From positions 62,001 through 126,000 of the forward strand of contig CAUJDW010000128.1 in assembly GCA_963169455.1 (NCBI GenBank): 64,000 nucleotides of DNA. The letters run 5' to 3'. Below the pieces are notes generated by a model. It saw nothing but the letters and a program-made list of their open reading frames with translations. It searched no databases and had not been told where the DNA came from. A program made the translations under genes and the position numbers. Shown in pieces: positions 42,031-49,959 of this stretch. Position 1 is the first letter of the stretch. The number at the start of each line of letters is the position of its first letter. This stretch comes from Bacteroidota bacterium (lineage in GTDB: Bacteria; Bacteroidota; Bacteroidia; Chitinophagales; Saprospiraceae).

Positions 42031-42981
42031 ATGAACGAAACAAACCGTCCTTTGCTTGAAAAAGTGGAGGCCTGCCTGGCCTGTGGAAGCCGGAGGTTCC
42101 TGCCCGCCTTTAGCAGCCCCGCTCAGATGCATCCTTCCAGGGAGGATTTCCTGTTCTCCAGGTGTGAGGATTGCGGCCTGCTTTTTCTGTCCACCCGCCC
42201 CAGGCCTGAAATCCTGGGGAAATATTACACCGAGCACTACCTGCCCTACCAGGGTGATCAGGCGTGGGGGCGCTACGCCGCCATGGCTCGCCTTGGCCAG
42301 CGACGGCTCGACCGCGCCCGGGTAAAAGCCGCAGAACGCTTTGCCCGGCTAACCCCCAAAACCCGGGTGCTCGATGTCGGATGCGGCAAACCTACTTTCC
42401 TCAAAGCGCTTCAGGAAAAACACGGCTGCGAATGCTGGGGTGTCGATTTCAGCGTGGAAGGCTGGGAGGGAGGAAAGGGCTTTGAAGGCATTCATCTCGT
42501 GGAGGGTGATCCGCGCGAAGCATCACTGGAGGGCCCCTTCGGCCTGATCACCATGTGGCACTACCTGGAGCATGACTACCGGCCGGCGGAGACTCTTTCC
42601 CGGTTGAAAGCCTGCGCCGGCCCGGGCGCCATCCTGATGGTGGAGGCGCCCAACCTGAACGCCTGGTCGCGCCGCTTTTTCGGCCGCTATTGGGGGGGCT
42701 TCCACACGCCCCGCCATACGGCAATCTACACGCCCCAAACCCTGTCCATACTCCTGGAACGCTCGGGTTGGCAGGTGGTGAAAAGCGGGCTGCCCGGCAC
42801 CCTCGGCCCCTATATCCTCTGGTGGCTGAGCTGGCGCGAAGGCCGGGGTACAAACTGGACGGCATCCATGGAACGCCATTTCCCGGAATTCGTGGCCGGA
42901 AATGTGCTCCTCTCCCCCATACTGGCGCTGCATCGCTTGTCAATGGACACCTTTTTGGCCATTGCCAAAGCTCCTGCCTGA
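42031..42981 (+). CDS. Class I SAM methyltransferase with zinc ribbon
   Basis: 316 aa. An N-terminal zinc-ribbon of four Cys (EACLACGSRRF and FSRCEDCGLLF, about 12-52) is followed by a Rossmann methyltransferase domain: RVLDVGCGKPTFLKALQE (motif I), GVDFS, and LITMWHYLEHDYRPAETLSR. A C-terminal region has APNLNAWSRRFFGRYWGGFH. This layout is that of methyltransferases of sugars or quinone-like small molecules (Methyltransf_23 type). The acceptor is unknown. The ATG at 42031 lies 19 bases after the hydrolase stop. Confidence 0.88.
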   Translation: MNETNRPLLEKVEACLACGSRRFLPAFSSPAQMHPSREDFLFSRCEDCGLLFLSTRPRPEILGKYYTEHYLPYQGDQAWGRYAAMARLGQRRLDRARVKAAERFARLTPKTRVLDVGCGKPTFLKALQEKHGCECWGVDFSVEGWEGGKGFEGIHLVEGDPREASLEGPFGLITMWHYLEHDYRPAETLSRLKACAGPGAILMVEAPNLNAWSRRFFGRYWGGFHTPRHTAIYTPQTLSILLERSGWQVVKSGLPGTLGPYILWWLSWREGRGTNWTASMERHFPEFVAGNVLLSPILALHRLSMDTFLAIAKAPA

Positions 42982-43044
42982 GGCCCGGCCTCGCTTTCCA
43001 GAAACGCCCCGCAAAGAGGCTCCAACTGGCCCGGCTGGTGTTAA

Positions 43045-44241
43045 TCAGGTAAAAAGAGCGATGAGGAAGGTGCCCACGGTTGCGATGAAGCCCACCATGA
43101 AGATGTTGTAGGAAATGGACAGGTAGCGGTACTTCTTGTCGAGCACTTTGCCGAGGTAGTACATATCGCGCACCATATTGCCATACAGCAACTGGCTGTC
43201 GCTGAAGAGTTCGTCCATAGCTTCCTCGTACTCTTCCAGGCGAAGGGTAACGAAGTTGCCGAAGAAGACGATATTCCTGCGCGCATCCGCCGGGGGCGTG
43301 CCCGGAGCGTTGAGCATGGTCACCTTGGGGCGCGCCGACAGCACGGCGAAAATGAGGGAGGCAAGCCCGGTTACCAGAAAGAGCAGGACAGGCAGCAGGA
43401 TCTCGGGGCTGTTCTCGCCGATGTTCCGGTAGGACAGGAAAGTGATCAGCACGCTGATGAGGATGGCGTTGACGCTGATCATGATATTGGCCTTGTTGTC
43501 GGCGATGGCGCTGAGGTTGATGTGGTTGCGGTAGTTGGTGCGGAAGAAGGTCTGAGCGCCGCGCAGGGGGATTTTTTCTTCGATCTGGGCATAGGGCCCC
43601 GTCCGCTCCTCTTCTCTTTCCAGGCGTTTTTCCAGGGCCCTGCGCGTCTGGTGGATGGCCTGTGCCAGCAGGGGCTGCAGATGTGCCTGGGCATAGTGGG
43701 TGTACAGCCGGACCCGCAGCAGCTCCTCCAGCAGCAGGCGCGTCCACTCCGGCCGGCTGAAGCGCTGGCCGAGGGCCAGTTCCCGCTCCAGTTGCAGCAA
43801 GGCGGTTTTTTCTTCTTGTCCGGAGAGGTACGTAACAGCCTGTAGCCCATCGTTCAGGATGCCTTCTTCCTCGGAGGCAGGGGGGGCGCCGTTCAGGGCG
43901 GCGCCGATGCATTGCAGCACCCGCTGCTGCAGGGATTCATCAGCCGTTTCCCGGGCGAAGAACTGGCGGGCTACCTCCTGGCTGTAGCGGGCGGGGTTCT
44001 GGTAGTCGTACAAATAACCGGCCGGCAACAGCCAGGCCGCCAGCAGGGCGCATTCGGTTGTTTCCGGGGCGGCGCCTGCCTCCCGGGCAATTTCCGCAAC
44101 TTTTTCCGCCAGGGCGGCGCCAAAACTGTAGTTGTGAACGAGCAGGCGGCCGTCCTGCCGCTGCCCGAAAAGCCGCAGTGCGAAAGCCTGAGCTTTGCCG
44201 GCAAGGGGAGAGAAAGCCTGTTCCGAAGTCGTTTGTATCAT
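43045..44241 (-). CDS. Pycsar-type effector (DUF5706) with degenerate HD domain
   Basis: 398 aa. The C-terminal half is the Pycsar effector membrane domain: FFRTNYRNHINLSAIADNKA, then a helix (IMISVNAILISVLITFLSY, about 264-282), a second (PVLLFLVTGLASLIFAVL), and a last one at the C-terminus (NIFMVGFIATVGTFLIALF). The N-terminal half aligns in layout with an HD phosphohydrolase, but the metal residues look lost. His36 of HNYSF remains; the second His is Phe40; and the HD pair is Leu72-Pro73 in AAWLLPAGYLYDY. Pycsar effectors depolarise the membrane on cCMP/cUMP made by a partner cyclase. No cyclase gene lies in the window, so function may differ. Confidence 0.85.
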   Translation of the reverse strand: MIQTTSEQAFSPLAGKAQAFALRLFGQRQDGRLLVHNYSFGAALAEKVAEIAREAGAAPETTECALLAAWLLPAGYLYDYQNPARYSQEVARQFFARETADESLQQRVLQCIGAALNGAPPASEEEGILNDGLQAVTYLSGQEEKTALLQLERELALGQRFSRPEWTRLLLEELLRVRLYTHYAQAHLQPLLAQAIHQTRRALEKRLEREEERTGPYAQIEEKIPLRGAQTFFRTNYRNHINLSAIADNKANIMISVNAILISVLITFLSYRNIGENSPEILLPVLLFLVTGLASLIFAVLSARPKVTMLNAPGTPPADARRNIVFFGNFVTLRLEEYEEAMDELFSDSQLLYGNMVRDMYYLGKVLDKKYRYLSISYNIFMVGFIATVGTFLIALFT

Positions 44242-44317
44242 AGGATCAGCATGGGGGCGTAAGATACGAAAAAAAGCACGCTTTGACGCCGGCTAACACT
44301 TTCCCGGCATCAGGCCG

Positions 44318-44348
44318 TTTGTAATATGCGGTAATTTGGCTATCTTTG
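44318..44348 (+). promoter_or_regulatory. Consensus Bacteroidota promoter for the lipoprotein/DUF5723 pair
   Basis: TTTG (44318-44321), exactly 19 bases, TATCTTTG (44341-44348). The ATG at 44473 follows after about 125 bases, so the leader is fairly long. Confidence 0.75.
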
Positions 44349-44472
44349 CTGCTTCGCAACTAGCAACCCCTTACACTCCTTCCGGCCCCTGCTGAAAAGA
44401 ACACCTCTCTGGAACAAAACAGAATGATCAACCCCGTATCGCAATTTTCTTCATTATCAAAGGTGTTTGTCT

Positions 44473-46023
44473 ATGAAAAGATTGGCCTTGTTATTTCCCG
44501 TCCTCATGCTCCTTCTGTTCGCCGCCTGCCAGCGCTTTGACGAACTGGAAGGCATCGACAGCGCCGAATTCGACGCAGAATACGCCATACCGCTGCTCAA
44601 TACCAGCCTGTCGATAAAGGACGCCCTCGAAAAATTCGAAGACCTGTCCACCATTGTTATCGACCCCGACGGGTTGATCCACTTTACCTATAAGGGCGAC
44701 GTGATCACCCAGAACAGCGACACTATCTTCAAACGCATCAACGAAACGCTCAGCGGCGTGCCCATTTTCGTCAACAGCAAAAGGATGGCGCTGCCGCTGG
44801 AATTCCCCGACGGGCTTTCCTTCGACCGGCTGGTGTTCAAAGAAGGCAAATTCCGCTGGTCTTTTCAACACCGGCATCCCGACCCCGTCAGTTTCCAGAT
44901 CACCATGCCGCAACTCAGCCGGGATGGCCAGCCGCTGGCCTTCAGCGCCAGCCTGCCCGGATACAGCGGCACCGGAAACCCGCCCACCTACCTGCTGAGC
45001 CTCGCCTATCCCACCGACCTGGCCAACTACGAAGTCATTCCCGACCCGCTGACGGATTCCGTCTACGTCGAATACGAACTGATCCGCTCCAACGGGCAGC
45101 CGGATACGGCCTCTCTGGTGGGCGTCGCCTTCGATAGCCTGCGCTTTTCCTATATGGAGGGCTACCTCGGCATCCAGGAGCACAAAGGCGGGCGCGATAC
45201 CATCGTCATCGACTTCTTCGATGACTGGGTGCGGGGCGATATCTATTTCGAAGACCCCACCGTGGTCTTCAATATCGAAAACTCGTTCGGCATTCCTACC
45301 GAATCGCGGGTAAAAGTCTTTGAGGTGTTCACCGTACGGGGCGAGACGCTGCCCCTGGAAAGCCCCTACGTGACGAACGGCATCTCCTTCCCTTACCCCT
45401 CCATCGACGAAGTGGGGGTGACGAAAAGGGAGAACTTTGTCTTCAACAAGCAAAATTCCAACATCGACCTCATACTGGGCGCCGGCCCGCTGGCCATCGA
45501 CTACGATGTCGATGCCGTGACCAACCCGGATACAAATACATCAATCCGCGGATTCATCACCGACAGCAGCTACTACCGCGTCCGCGTAGAGGTTGACCTG
45601 CCGCTTTACGGCCGGTCTTTCGACTTCCTGGCCCGCGATACTTTCGAAATCGCATTTGACGACTATGAAAAGGTGCGCAATGCCGAATTCAAGCTCGTCA
45701 CCGTCAATGGCCTGCCGCTGGATGTGGGCGTTCAGGGCTACTTCCTGGATGAATCGGGGGCCGTGCTGGATTCCCTCTTCGAATCCCGGCAACGGGTCAT
45801 CGAGTCGGCCGTAGTCAACGGCGATGGCGTTGCCACCGCGCCAACCGAAGACGTCACCTTCGTCGATTTTCCCGACGAGCGATTCGACGGAATTCGCAAC
45901 GCGCGCCGGCTCGCCATCGTGGCCTCCTTTTCCACCACCAACGAAGGCCAGCAATCGGTAAAAGTCCTGGCCGAGCAGTCGGTACAGGTGAAACTGGGCG
46001 TGATCCTGGGGGTGAGCGACTGA
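44473..46023 (+). CDS. Lipoprotein of unknown function paired with a DUF5723 protein
   Basis: 516 aa from MKRLALLFPVLMLLLFAACQ, with lipobox FAAC (Cys19). The mature protein is beta-rich and acidic: EYAIPLLNTSLSIKDALEKF near the start, FSASLPGYSGTGNPPTYLLS, IEFDDY-type repeats, and SVQVKLGVILGVSD at the end. I recognise no catalytic domain. Such large lipoproteins are often encoded directly before DUF5723 outer-membrane proteins in Bacteroidota, here 25 bases apart, so the two probably work together on the cell surface or periplasmic side of the outer membrane (inference). Confidence 0.82.
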   Translation: MKRLALLFPVLMLLLFAACQRFDELEGIDSAEFDAEYAIPLLNTSLSIKDALEKFEDLSTIVIDPDGLIHFTYKGDVITQNSDTIFKRINETLSGVPIFVNSKRMALPLEFPDGLSFDRLVFKEGKFRWSFQHRHPDPVSFQITMPQLSRDGQPLAFSASLPGYSGTGNPPTYLLSLAYPTDLANYEVIPDPLTDSVYVEYELIRSNGQPDTASLVGVAFDSLRFSYMEGYLGIQEHKGGRDTIVIDFFDDWVRGDIYFEDPTVVFNIENSFGIPTESRVKVFEVFTVRGETLPLESPYVTNGISFPYPSIDEVGVTKRENFVFNKQNSNIDLILGAGPLAIDYDVDAVTNPDTNTSIRGFITDSSYYRVRVEVDLPLYGRSFDFLARDTFEIAFDDYEKVRNAEFKLVTVNGLPLDVGVQGYFLDESGAVLDSLFESRQRVIESAVVNGDGVATAPTEDVTFVDFPDERFDGIRNARRLAIVASFSTTNEGQQSVKVLAEQSVQVKLGVILGVSD

Positions 46024-46048
46024 AACCAAACCAAACAAAAAATCATCT

Positions 46049-47416
46049 ATGTCAAGAATATTCTTTCTGCTGTTCCTCAGCATGAGCTTTTCCAGTGCCC
46101 TGATCGCTCAGGAAGCCCTTTCCACCCATTTCCTGCGCCACACCTGGCAGGCCAACCGCAGCAACCCGGCTTTTTTCCCCGAACACAAGTTCGTCATCGG
46201 GCTGCCGGGCATCCACAACAGCCTGCAGGTGACGAACATCACCTACGGCGACCTGGCCACGGTGGATGAGAACGGAGAACGCGTGCTGCACATCGACGAG
46301 GCCATCGAAAAGCTGGGCACGGACAACCTCATCCGCGAAAACCTGGACATCGAGACGATCAGCCTGGGGGTGCGGCTGGGCCGCATATCGCTCAGCCTGG
46401 GGCACAGCCTGCGTTTCAACGCCTTCATGAATTACCCCAAAACCCTGCCCCAGCTCATCTGGCAGGGCAACGCACAGTTTATCGGGCAGGAGGTGTCCTT
46501 CGGGCCCGATGTCGATCTGTACGGCTACCAGGAATACGCCCTGGGGCTGGCCGCCGAGATATTGCCCGGGCTGACGCTCGGCGGGCGCGCCAAACTGCTG
46601 GCCGGGGTGGCTGATATCCACACCGAACGCCGGGATCTGCGCCTGCGCACCGACAGCGACATCTACCAACTGCAACTCACCGCCGACTTCCTGGCCAACT
46701 CCGCCGGCTCGCTCCGGTACGACGGCTTCGACGACCTGACGGTGGACTTCGACTTCGGCAGCTTCGACCCCGAAGCGCTCTTTACCGGCAATACCGGCCT
46801 GGCTTTCGACCTTGGCCTGGCCCTGCGCCTCGGCCGGCTGCAACTGGCCGCCAGCGCCCTCGACCTGGGCGGCATTCGCTGGGATGAGGAAGTGCGAAAC
46901 TACAGCCTGCAGGGCGTCTTCGAATACCAGGGCCTTGACCTGGCCCAGGATGTTTTCGAAGACACCACAGACGTGGGCTCCGTACTGGACACCCTCCGGG
47001 AGATATATGAAGTGGTGGAAACCAATGAACACTACAGGACGCAATTGCCTGCCCGCTACTACCTCAGCGGCATTTACGAGCTGAACAACAGGTGGCAGGT
47101 GGGCGCCCTCTTTTACGCGGAAAACTATCGTGGGGAATTCTCTCCGGCCGTAGCCCTGAGCGCCAACTTCAGCCTCCTGCCGTTCCTGAACCTGGGGGCC
47201 TCCTATGCCTTCCGCAGCGAACACTATGACAACCTCGGGCTAAATGCCGCCATCAAACTGGGGCCCCTGCAGGTCATGGCAGCTACCGACAACATCCTGA
47301 CCGCCGTCCGCCCCAAAGACAGCCACAGCGCCAACCTGCGGCTGGGGGTGAATTTATTGTTTGGCAAAGTGGAAGGGCAAAATGCGCAGGGGGACAGCCC
47401 GGGAAGCTTTTTCTAG
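46049..47416 (+). CDS. DUF5723 family outer-membrane beta-barrel protein
   Basis: 455 aa. Signal peptide (MSRIFFLLFLSMSFSSALIA), then the DUF5723 opening QANRSNPAFFPEHKFVIGLP, LRFNAFMNYPKTLPQLIWQG, and alternating amphipathic strands to the C-terminus (LGLALRLGRLQLAASALDLG, LNLGASYAFRSEHYDNLGL). It ends with Phe-Phe. Likely a PorP/SprF- or OmpA-like beta barrel of the outer membrane. It is the second gene of the pair with the lipoprotein. Exact role unknown. Confidence 0.85.
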   Translation: MSRIFFLLFLSMSFSSALIAQEALSTHFLRHTWQANRSNPAFFPEHKFVIGLPGIHNSLQVTNITYGDLATVDENGERVLHIDEAIEKLGTDNLIRENLDIETISLGVRLGRISLSLGHSLRFNAFMNYPKTLPQLIWQGNAQFIGQEVSFGPDVDLYGYQEYALGLAAEILPGLTLGGRAKLLAGVADIHTERRDLRLRTDSDIYQLQLTADFLANSAGSLRYDGFDDLTVDFDFGSFDPEALFTGNTGLAFDLGLALRLGRLQLAASALDLGGIRWDEEVRNYSLQGVFEYQGLDLAQDVFEDTTDVGSVLDTLREIYEVVETNEHYRTQLPARYYLSGIYELNNRWQVGALFYAENYRGEFSPAVALSANFSLLPFLNLGASYAFRSEHYDNLGLNAAIKLGPLQVMAATDNILTAVRPKDSHSANLRLGVNLLFGKVEGQNAQGDSPGSFF

Positions 47417-47430
47417 CAGCAGCCTGACGA

Positions 47431-47568
47431 ATGGCTGTATGGGTATATGGCTGTATTGTTATATGGCTATATGGCTATATGGCTATATGGCTTTATTGTT
47501 ATATGGCTATATGGCTATATGGCTCTATGGCTTGGTTATATGGCTTGGCTCTATGGCTGCATGGCTGT
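47431..47568. repeat. 8-bp tandem array, ATGGCTAT type
   Basis: About 16 octamers (ATGGCTAT, ATGGCTGT, ATTGTTAT, ATGGCTCT and others) in register, with two 5-base slips at 47535-47539 and 47548-47552. It begins 15 bases after the DUF5723 stop codon. The inverse unit AGCCATAT is close to the AGCAATAT units inside the repeat at 55359-55422. Confidence 0.88.
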
Positions 47569-47572
47569 AGTG

Positions 47573-48104
47573 TTTTTACCCGGCTGATTCCGACAGGTGT
47601 CGGAAGAGGACGGGATATGGCTGCTTTGGGGGAAACTTCGGAAGTTTGGCTTTGAAACCCCAAGGGAGGCTGGGAGAGGGGGAGACGAGGTGTAATGTCG
47701 TCAACTTAATTCTACTTTGGCACTTTAGGCCGGAGGCTTGGAACGCGGGCCTGTGGCCCGCGAATTTAGAATGTCAAATCCCCAAAAAAGATCATTCTTG
47801 GGGACTCCAAGGGGGCTTTCGCGGGCCACCGGCCCGCGTTCCTGTTAAAGTGCCAAAGTAGAATTAAGATTTTCGTAGCAGGCCTGTCAGCGTCTGGCTA
47901 AGCAGAGATAACTCGACGCGGGCCAGCCGCTGGCTACTCCCGCGTCAGTCAGCGGCTGGCTCGCTTAGGTTAAGTCCAGGCTTAGTCAGTCGCTGACAGC
48001 GTCAAGTTGACGACATTAGAGACGAGGTGAGCCTGCGGCAACCCCTGTTCGTCCGTCCGTCTAGTCAGCCGGATAAATCCTCACTGTGTTCAGCCGGGTA
48101 AAAA
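47573..48104. repeat. Outer 15-bp inverted repeat of the 47.5-48.1 kb repeat region
   Basis: TTTTTACCCGGCTGA (47573-47587) and TCAGCCGGGTAAAAA (48090-48104) are perfect inverses bracketing the inserted element. A further pair AGCCGGATAA (48067-48076) and TTATCCGGCT (48109-48118) lies at the right side. Together with the array on the left and the element inside, this accounts for the 749-base gap between DUF5723 and the M14 gene. Confidence 0.6.
47682..48029. mobile_element. 326-bp palindromic insertion with 11-bp target duplication
   Basis: GAGACGAGGTG occurs at 47682-47692 and 48019-48029, directly next to 15-bp inverted termini TAATGTCGTCAACTT (47693-47707) and AAGTTGACGACATTA (48004-48018). 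Removing the element and one GAGACGAGGTG restores a sequence matching (inverted) the repeat at 33211-33270. Inside is a 23-bp perfect inverted repeat (47705-47727 and 47846-47868), then arms GGAACGCGGGCCTG... (47740-47764) and their inverse (47818-47842; 24 of 25 match), and a third palindromic block (47880-48003). There is no ORF of size: a MITE-like element. Confidence 0.88.
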
Positions 48105-48165
48105 ACCATTATCCGGCTCGCAGAGACGGATGAAACCGCCCCACGCACTGCCTGCTGCCCGGCGG

Positions 48166-49149
48166 CTATTCCGGGATGCCCAGATGCAGAATCCTCCCGC
48201 CGGTCTGGTTGATGGGGCTGACGCTTTTCCCGATGACGATGCCATCTTCGGGCGCCCGGTAGTCGCGTATGGAGTCGCCGAAGATATTGCGCAGGATGGC
48301 GATGGGTTCGTCTTTGCGGACGAAGTCCGTAACGGCGGGCTGAACGGTGAGGATGCCGCCCGTATCGGTGTACATCCAGTAGGAGTCTTTACAGATGACG
48401 GGCGGTTTTTCCGGGGGCTCCACCCGCCCCTCCGTCATGCCCAGGTGGTGCAGCAGGTTGTGGATGCCGGTGAGCCCCGAGCGGATCAGGCCTTTCTGAA
48501 AAGTATTCGGGTTGCCGACTTCGAGCGTAATCGCATGGATGCCCAGCGCATCGGCGGCGCCGCGCAGGGTGCCGTCGGAAGGCGGGTTGTGGACGATGAT
48601 CTGGGCATTCTGCAGCAGCGCCATCTTGCGGGTAACGGGGTCGTTCATATCGGCGCGGATATAGTAGGAGTTGATGCGGCCGAAGCTGGCCGTATGCAGG
48701 TCGATGAGGTAGTTGAATTCCTTGACGATCCAGTTCACCACCCGGTAAGCGTAAACCTGGCTGACATTGCCGTTGGGTTTGCCGGGCATGATGTGGTTCA
48801 GGTCGTTGCCGTCGATGAAGCGGCGGCGGCGGCGCAGCAGCGAGGGGATATTTACGACCGGCACGCCCACGATCGCCCCTTTGAGTTCGCGGACGTTAAT
48901 TTCCCGGAAGAGGCGTTGGACGACGGGGATGCCGTTGAGTTCATTGCCGTGGACAGCGGCCGTGAGCCCAACCACCGGCCCGTCTTCCATTCCTTTGGCG
49001 ACGAGGATGGGCAGGAATACCGGCAGCCCCATGCCATCGGTAACCAGGTGCATCAGGAAACGCATTGATTGCCCGCGGGGAATATCGTCAATATTCAGCT
49101 CCTGAATTACAGGGGCGTCCAGCCGTAGAAGGGAGACCACACTATCCAT
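48166..49149 (-). CDS. Succinylglutamate desuccinylase/aspartoacylase (M14) family protein
   Basis: 327 aa zinc-dependent carboxypeptidase-like hydrolase. Metal ligands: His and Glu in LTAAVHGNELNGIPVVQRLF (HxxE), and His in YLIDLHTASFGRINS. The catalytic Glu is probably in AITLEVGNPNTF. The C-terminal part is a beta domain (VRKDEPIAILRNIFGDSI). These enzymes cleave N-acyl amino acids or peptides; members near rimK modify peptides, but no rimK is present here, so the substrate is open. Cytosolic. Confidence 0.88.
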   Translation of the reverse strand: MDSVVSLLRLDAPVIQELNIDDIPRGQSMRFLMHLVTDGMGLPVFLPILVAKGMEDGPVVGLTAAVHGNELNGIPVVQRLFREINVRELKGAIVGVPVVNIPSLLRRRRRFIDGNDLNHIMPGKPNGNVSQVYAYRVVNWIVKEFNYLIDLHTASFGRINSYYIRADMNDPVTRKMALLQNAQIIVHNPPSDGTLRGAADALGIHAITLEVGNPNTFQKGLIRSGLTGIHNLLHHLGMTEGRVEPPEKPPVICKDSYWMYTDTGGILTVQPAVTDFVRKDEPIAILRNIFGDSIRDYRAPEDGIVIGKSVSPINQTGGRILHLGIPE

Positions 49150-49198
49150 AGTAAGCTTTGCATTTTGCCGCGGCAGTTGCCATTTTATTTTCAGCAGG

Positions 49199-49206
49199 CA
49201 AAGATA
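49199..49206 (-). promoter_or_regulatory. -7 box for the M14 family gene
   Basis: TATCTTTG on the minus strand, 49 bases before the ATG at 49149. The -33 box is unclear. Confidence 0.45.
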
Positions 49207-49246
49207 AGGAAAACCGGCGGCAAGCAGGGCCTACTTCCCGGAGCGC

Positions 49247-49867
49247 TTACCTTCTTTTTCCGACTCCGTTGAGGGCCAAATGGGGCTGGAATTTCAGGGT
49301 GTAAACCGACTTGTAGGCGCCGGGGTCTTTCAGGTACGCCTGTACTTCCGCCTGGGCCCTGCCGTCGAGCAGGGGGAAAAGCGGTTGCTCAACGGCTGAA
49401 AAGAAGGCCAGGGCCTGTTTCAACTGCTCATCCCACTGCTGGAAATAGCGGTCAAAATCTTCAGGATGGACTTTGCGCCGACAGTTTTCGTAGCGGCACG
49501 ACAGCTCCATTTCCCGGGGGATGTTAAAAATCCCATATTCGTCGGTGATCTCCTCTCCCGCCTGAATATCCCGGATGGCGATCTCAAATCCATACCCGGT
49601 GCTCATCGTGTTGCAGTTGCAGCAGTGGTTGACGTATTTGGCAAAATCCCAACTGATGATGCGCACGCCCCGTTCGTCGATGTAGGAGTATTTCTCGATG
49701 ACCTCCTGCATATCCGGGCTATAAGTTTCATAGGCTTCGGGGAAAACCTCCAGTTCGAGGCTGTCCTTAACATAGGTAATGGTGCCCCGGGGAATGAACT
49801 GCGTGGCGAAGACGCCGTAGCCCATATCCTCGTTGATAAACTGAATGCGGGTGTGTGGATGGATCAT
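49247..49867 (-). CDS. SET-domain protein
   Basis: 206 aa from MIHPHTRIQFINEDMGYGVF, the start of a SET domain. The conserved parts follow: YGVFATQFIPRGTITYV, the SAM-binding ISWDFAKYVNHCCNCNT (the NHxxx motif), and the catalytic Tyr region AGEEITDEYGIFN. A Cys-rich post-SET-like LSCRYENCRRKV comes next, then a helical tail. SET proteins are lysine methyltransferases in eukaryotes; bacterial ones also methylate proteins, targets mostly unknown. An upstream in-frame start adds 26 residues without family match. Confidence 0.87.
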   Translation of the reverse strand: MIHPHTRIQFINEDMGYGVFATQFIPRGTITYVKDSLELEVFPEAYETYSPDMQEVIEKYSYIDERGVRIISWDFAKYVNHCCNCNTMSTGYGFEIAIRDIQAGEEITDEYGIFNIPREMELSCRYENCRRKVHPEDFDRYFQQWDEQLKQALAFFSAVEQPLFPLLDGRAQAEVQAYLKDPGAYKSVYTLKFQPHLALNGVGKRR

Positions 49868-49959
49868 GTGATGGTTTTGTGACGAATGTAAAATAGAGTA
49901 TCCTGTTAAAAAACGCCCCCTTGCCTGAGGTATTTCCCTGGGCAAGGGGGGCGCTGCGG

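Noticed and set aside
42548..43912. 454-codon minus-strand open frame across the methyltransferase and Pycsar-like gene ends
   Set aside because: It overlaps two well-supported genes in other frames and its product is Arg/Pro/Gly-rich without domain features.
47431..47568. Coding Tyr-Met-Ala-Ile repeat protein over the ATGGCTAT array
   Set aside because: Open frames here exist only because the octamer lacks stops; there is no signal, start context or flanking coding sequence.
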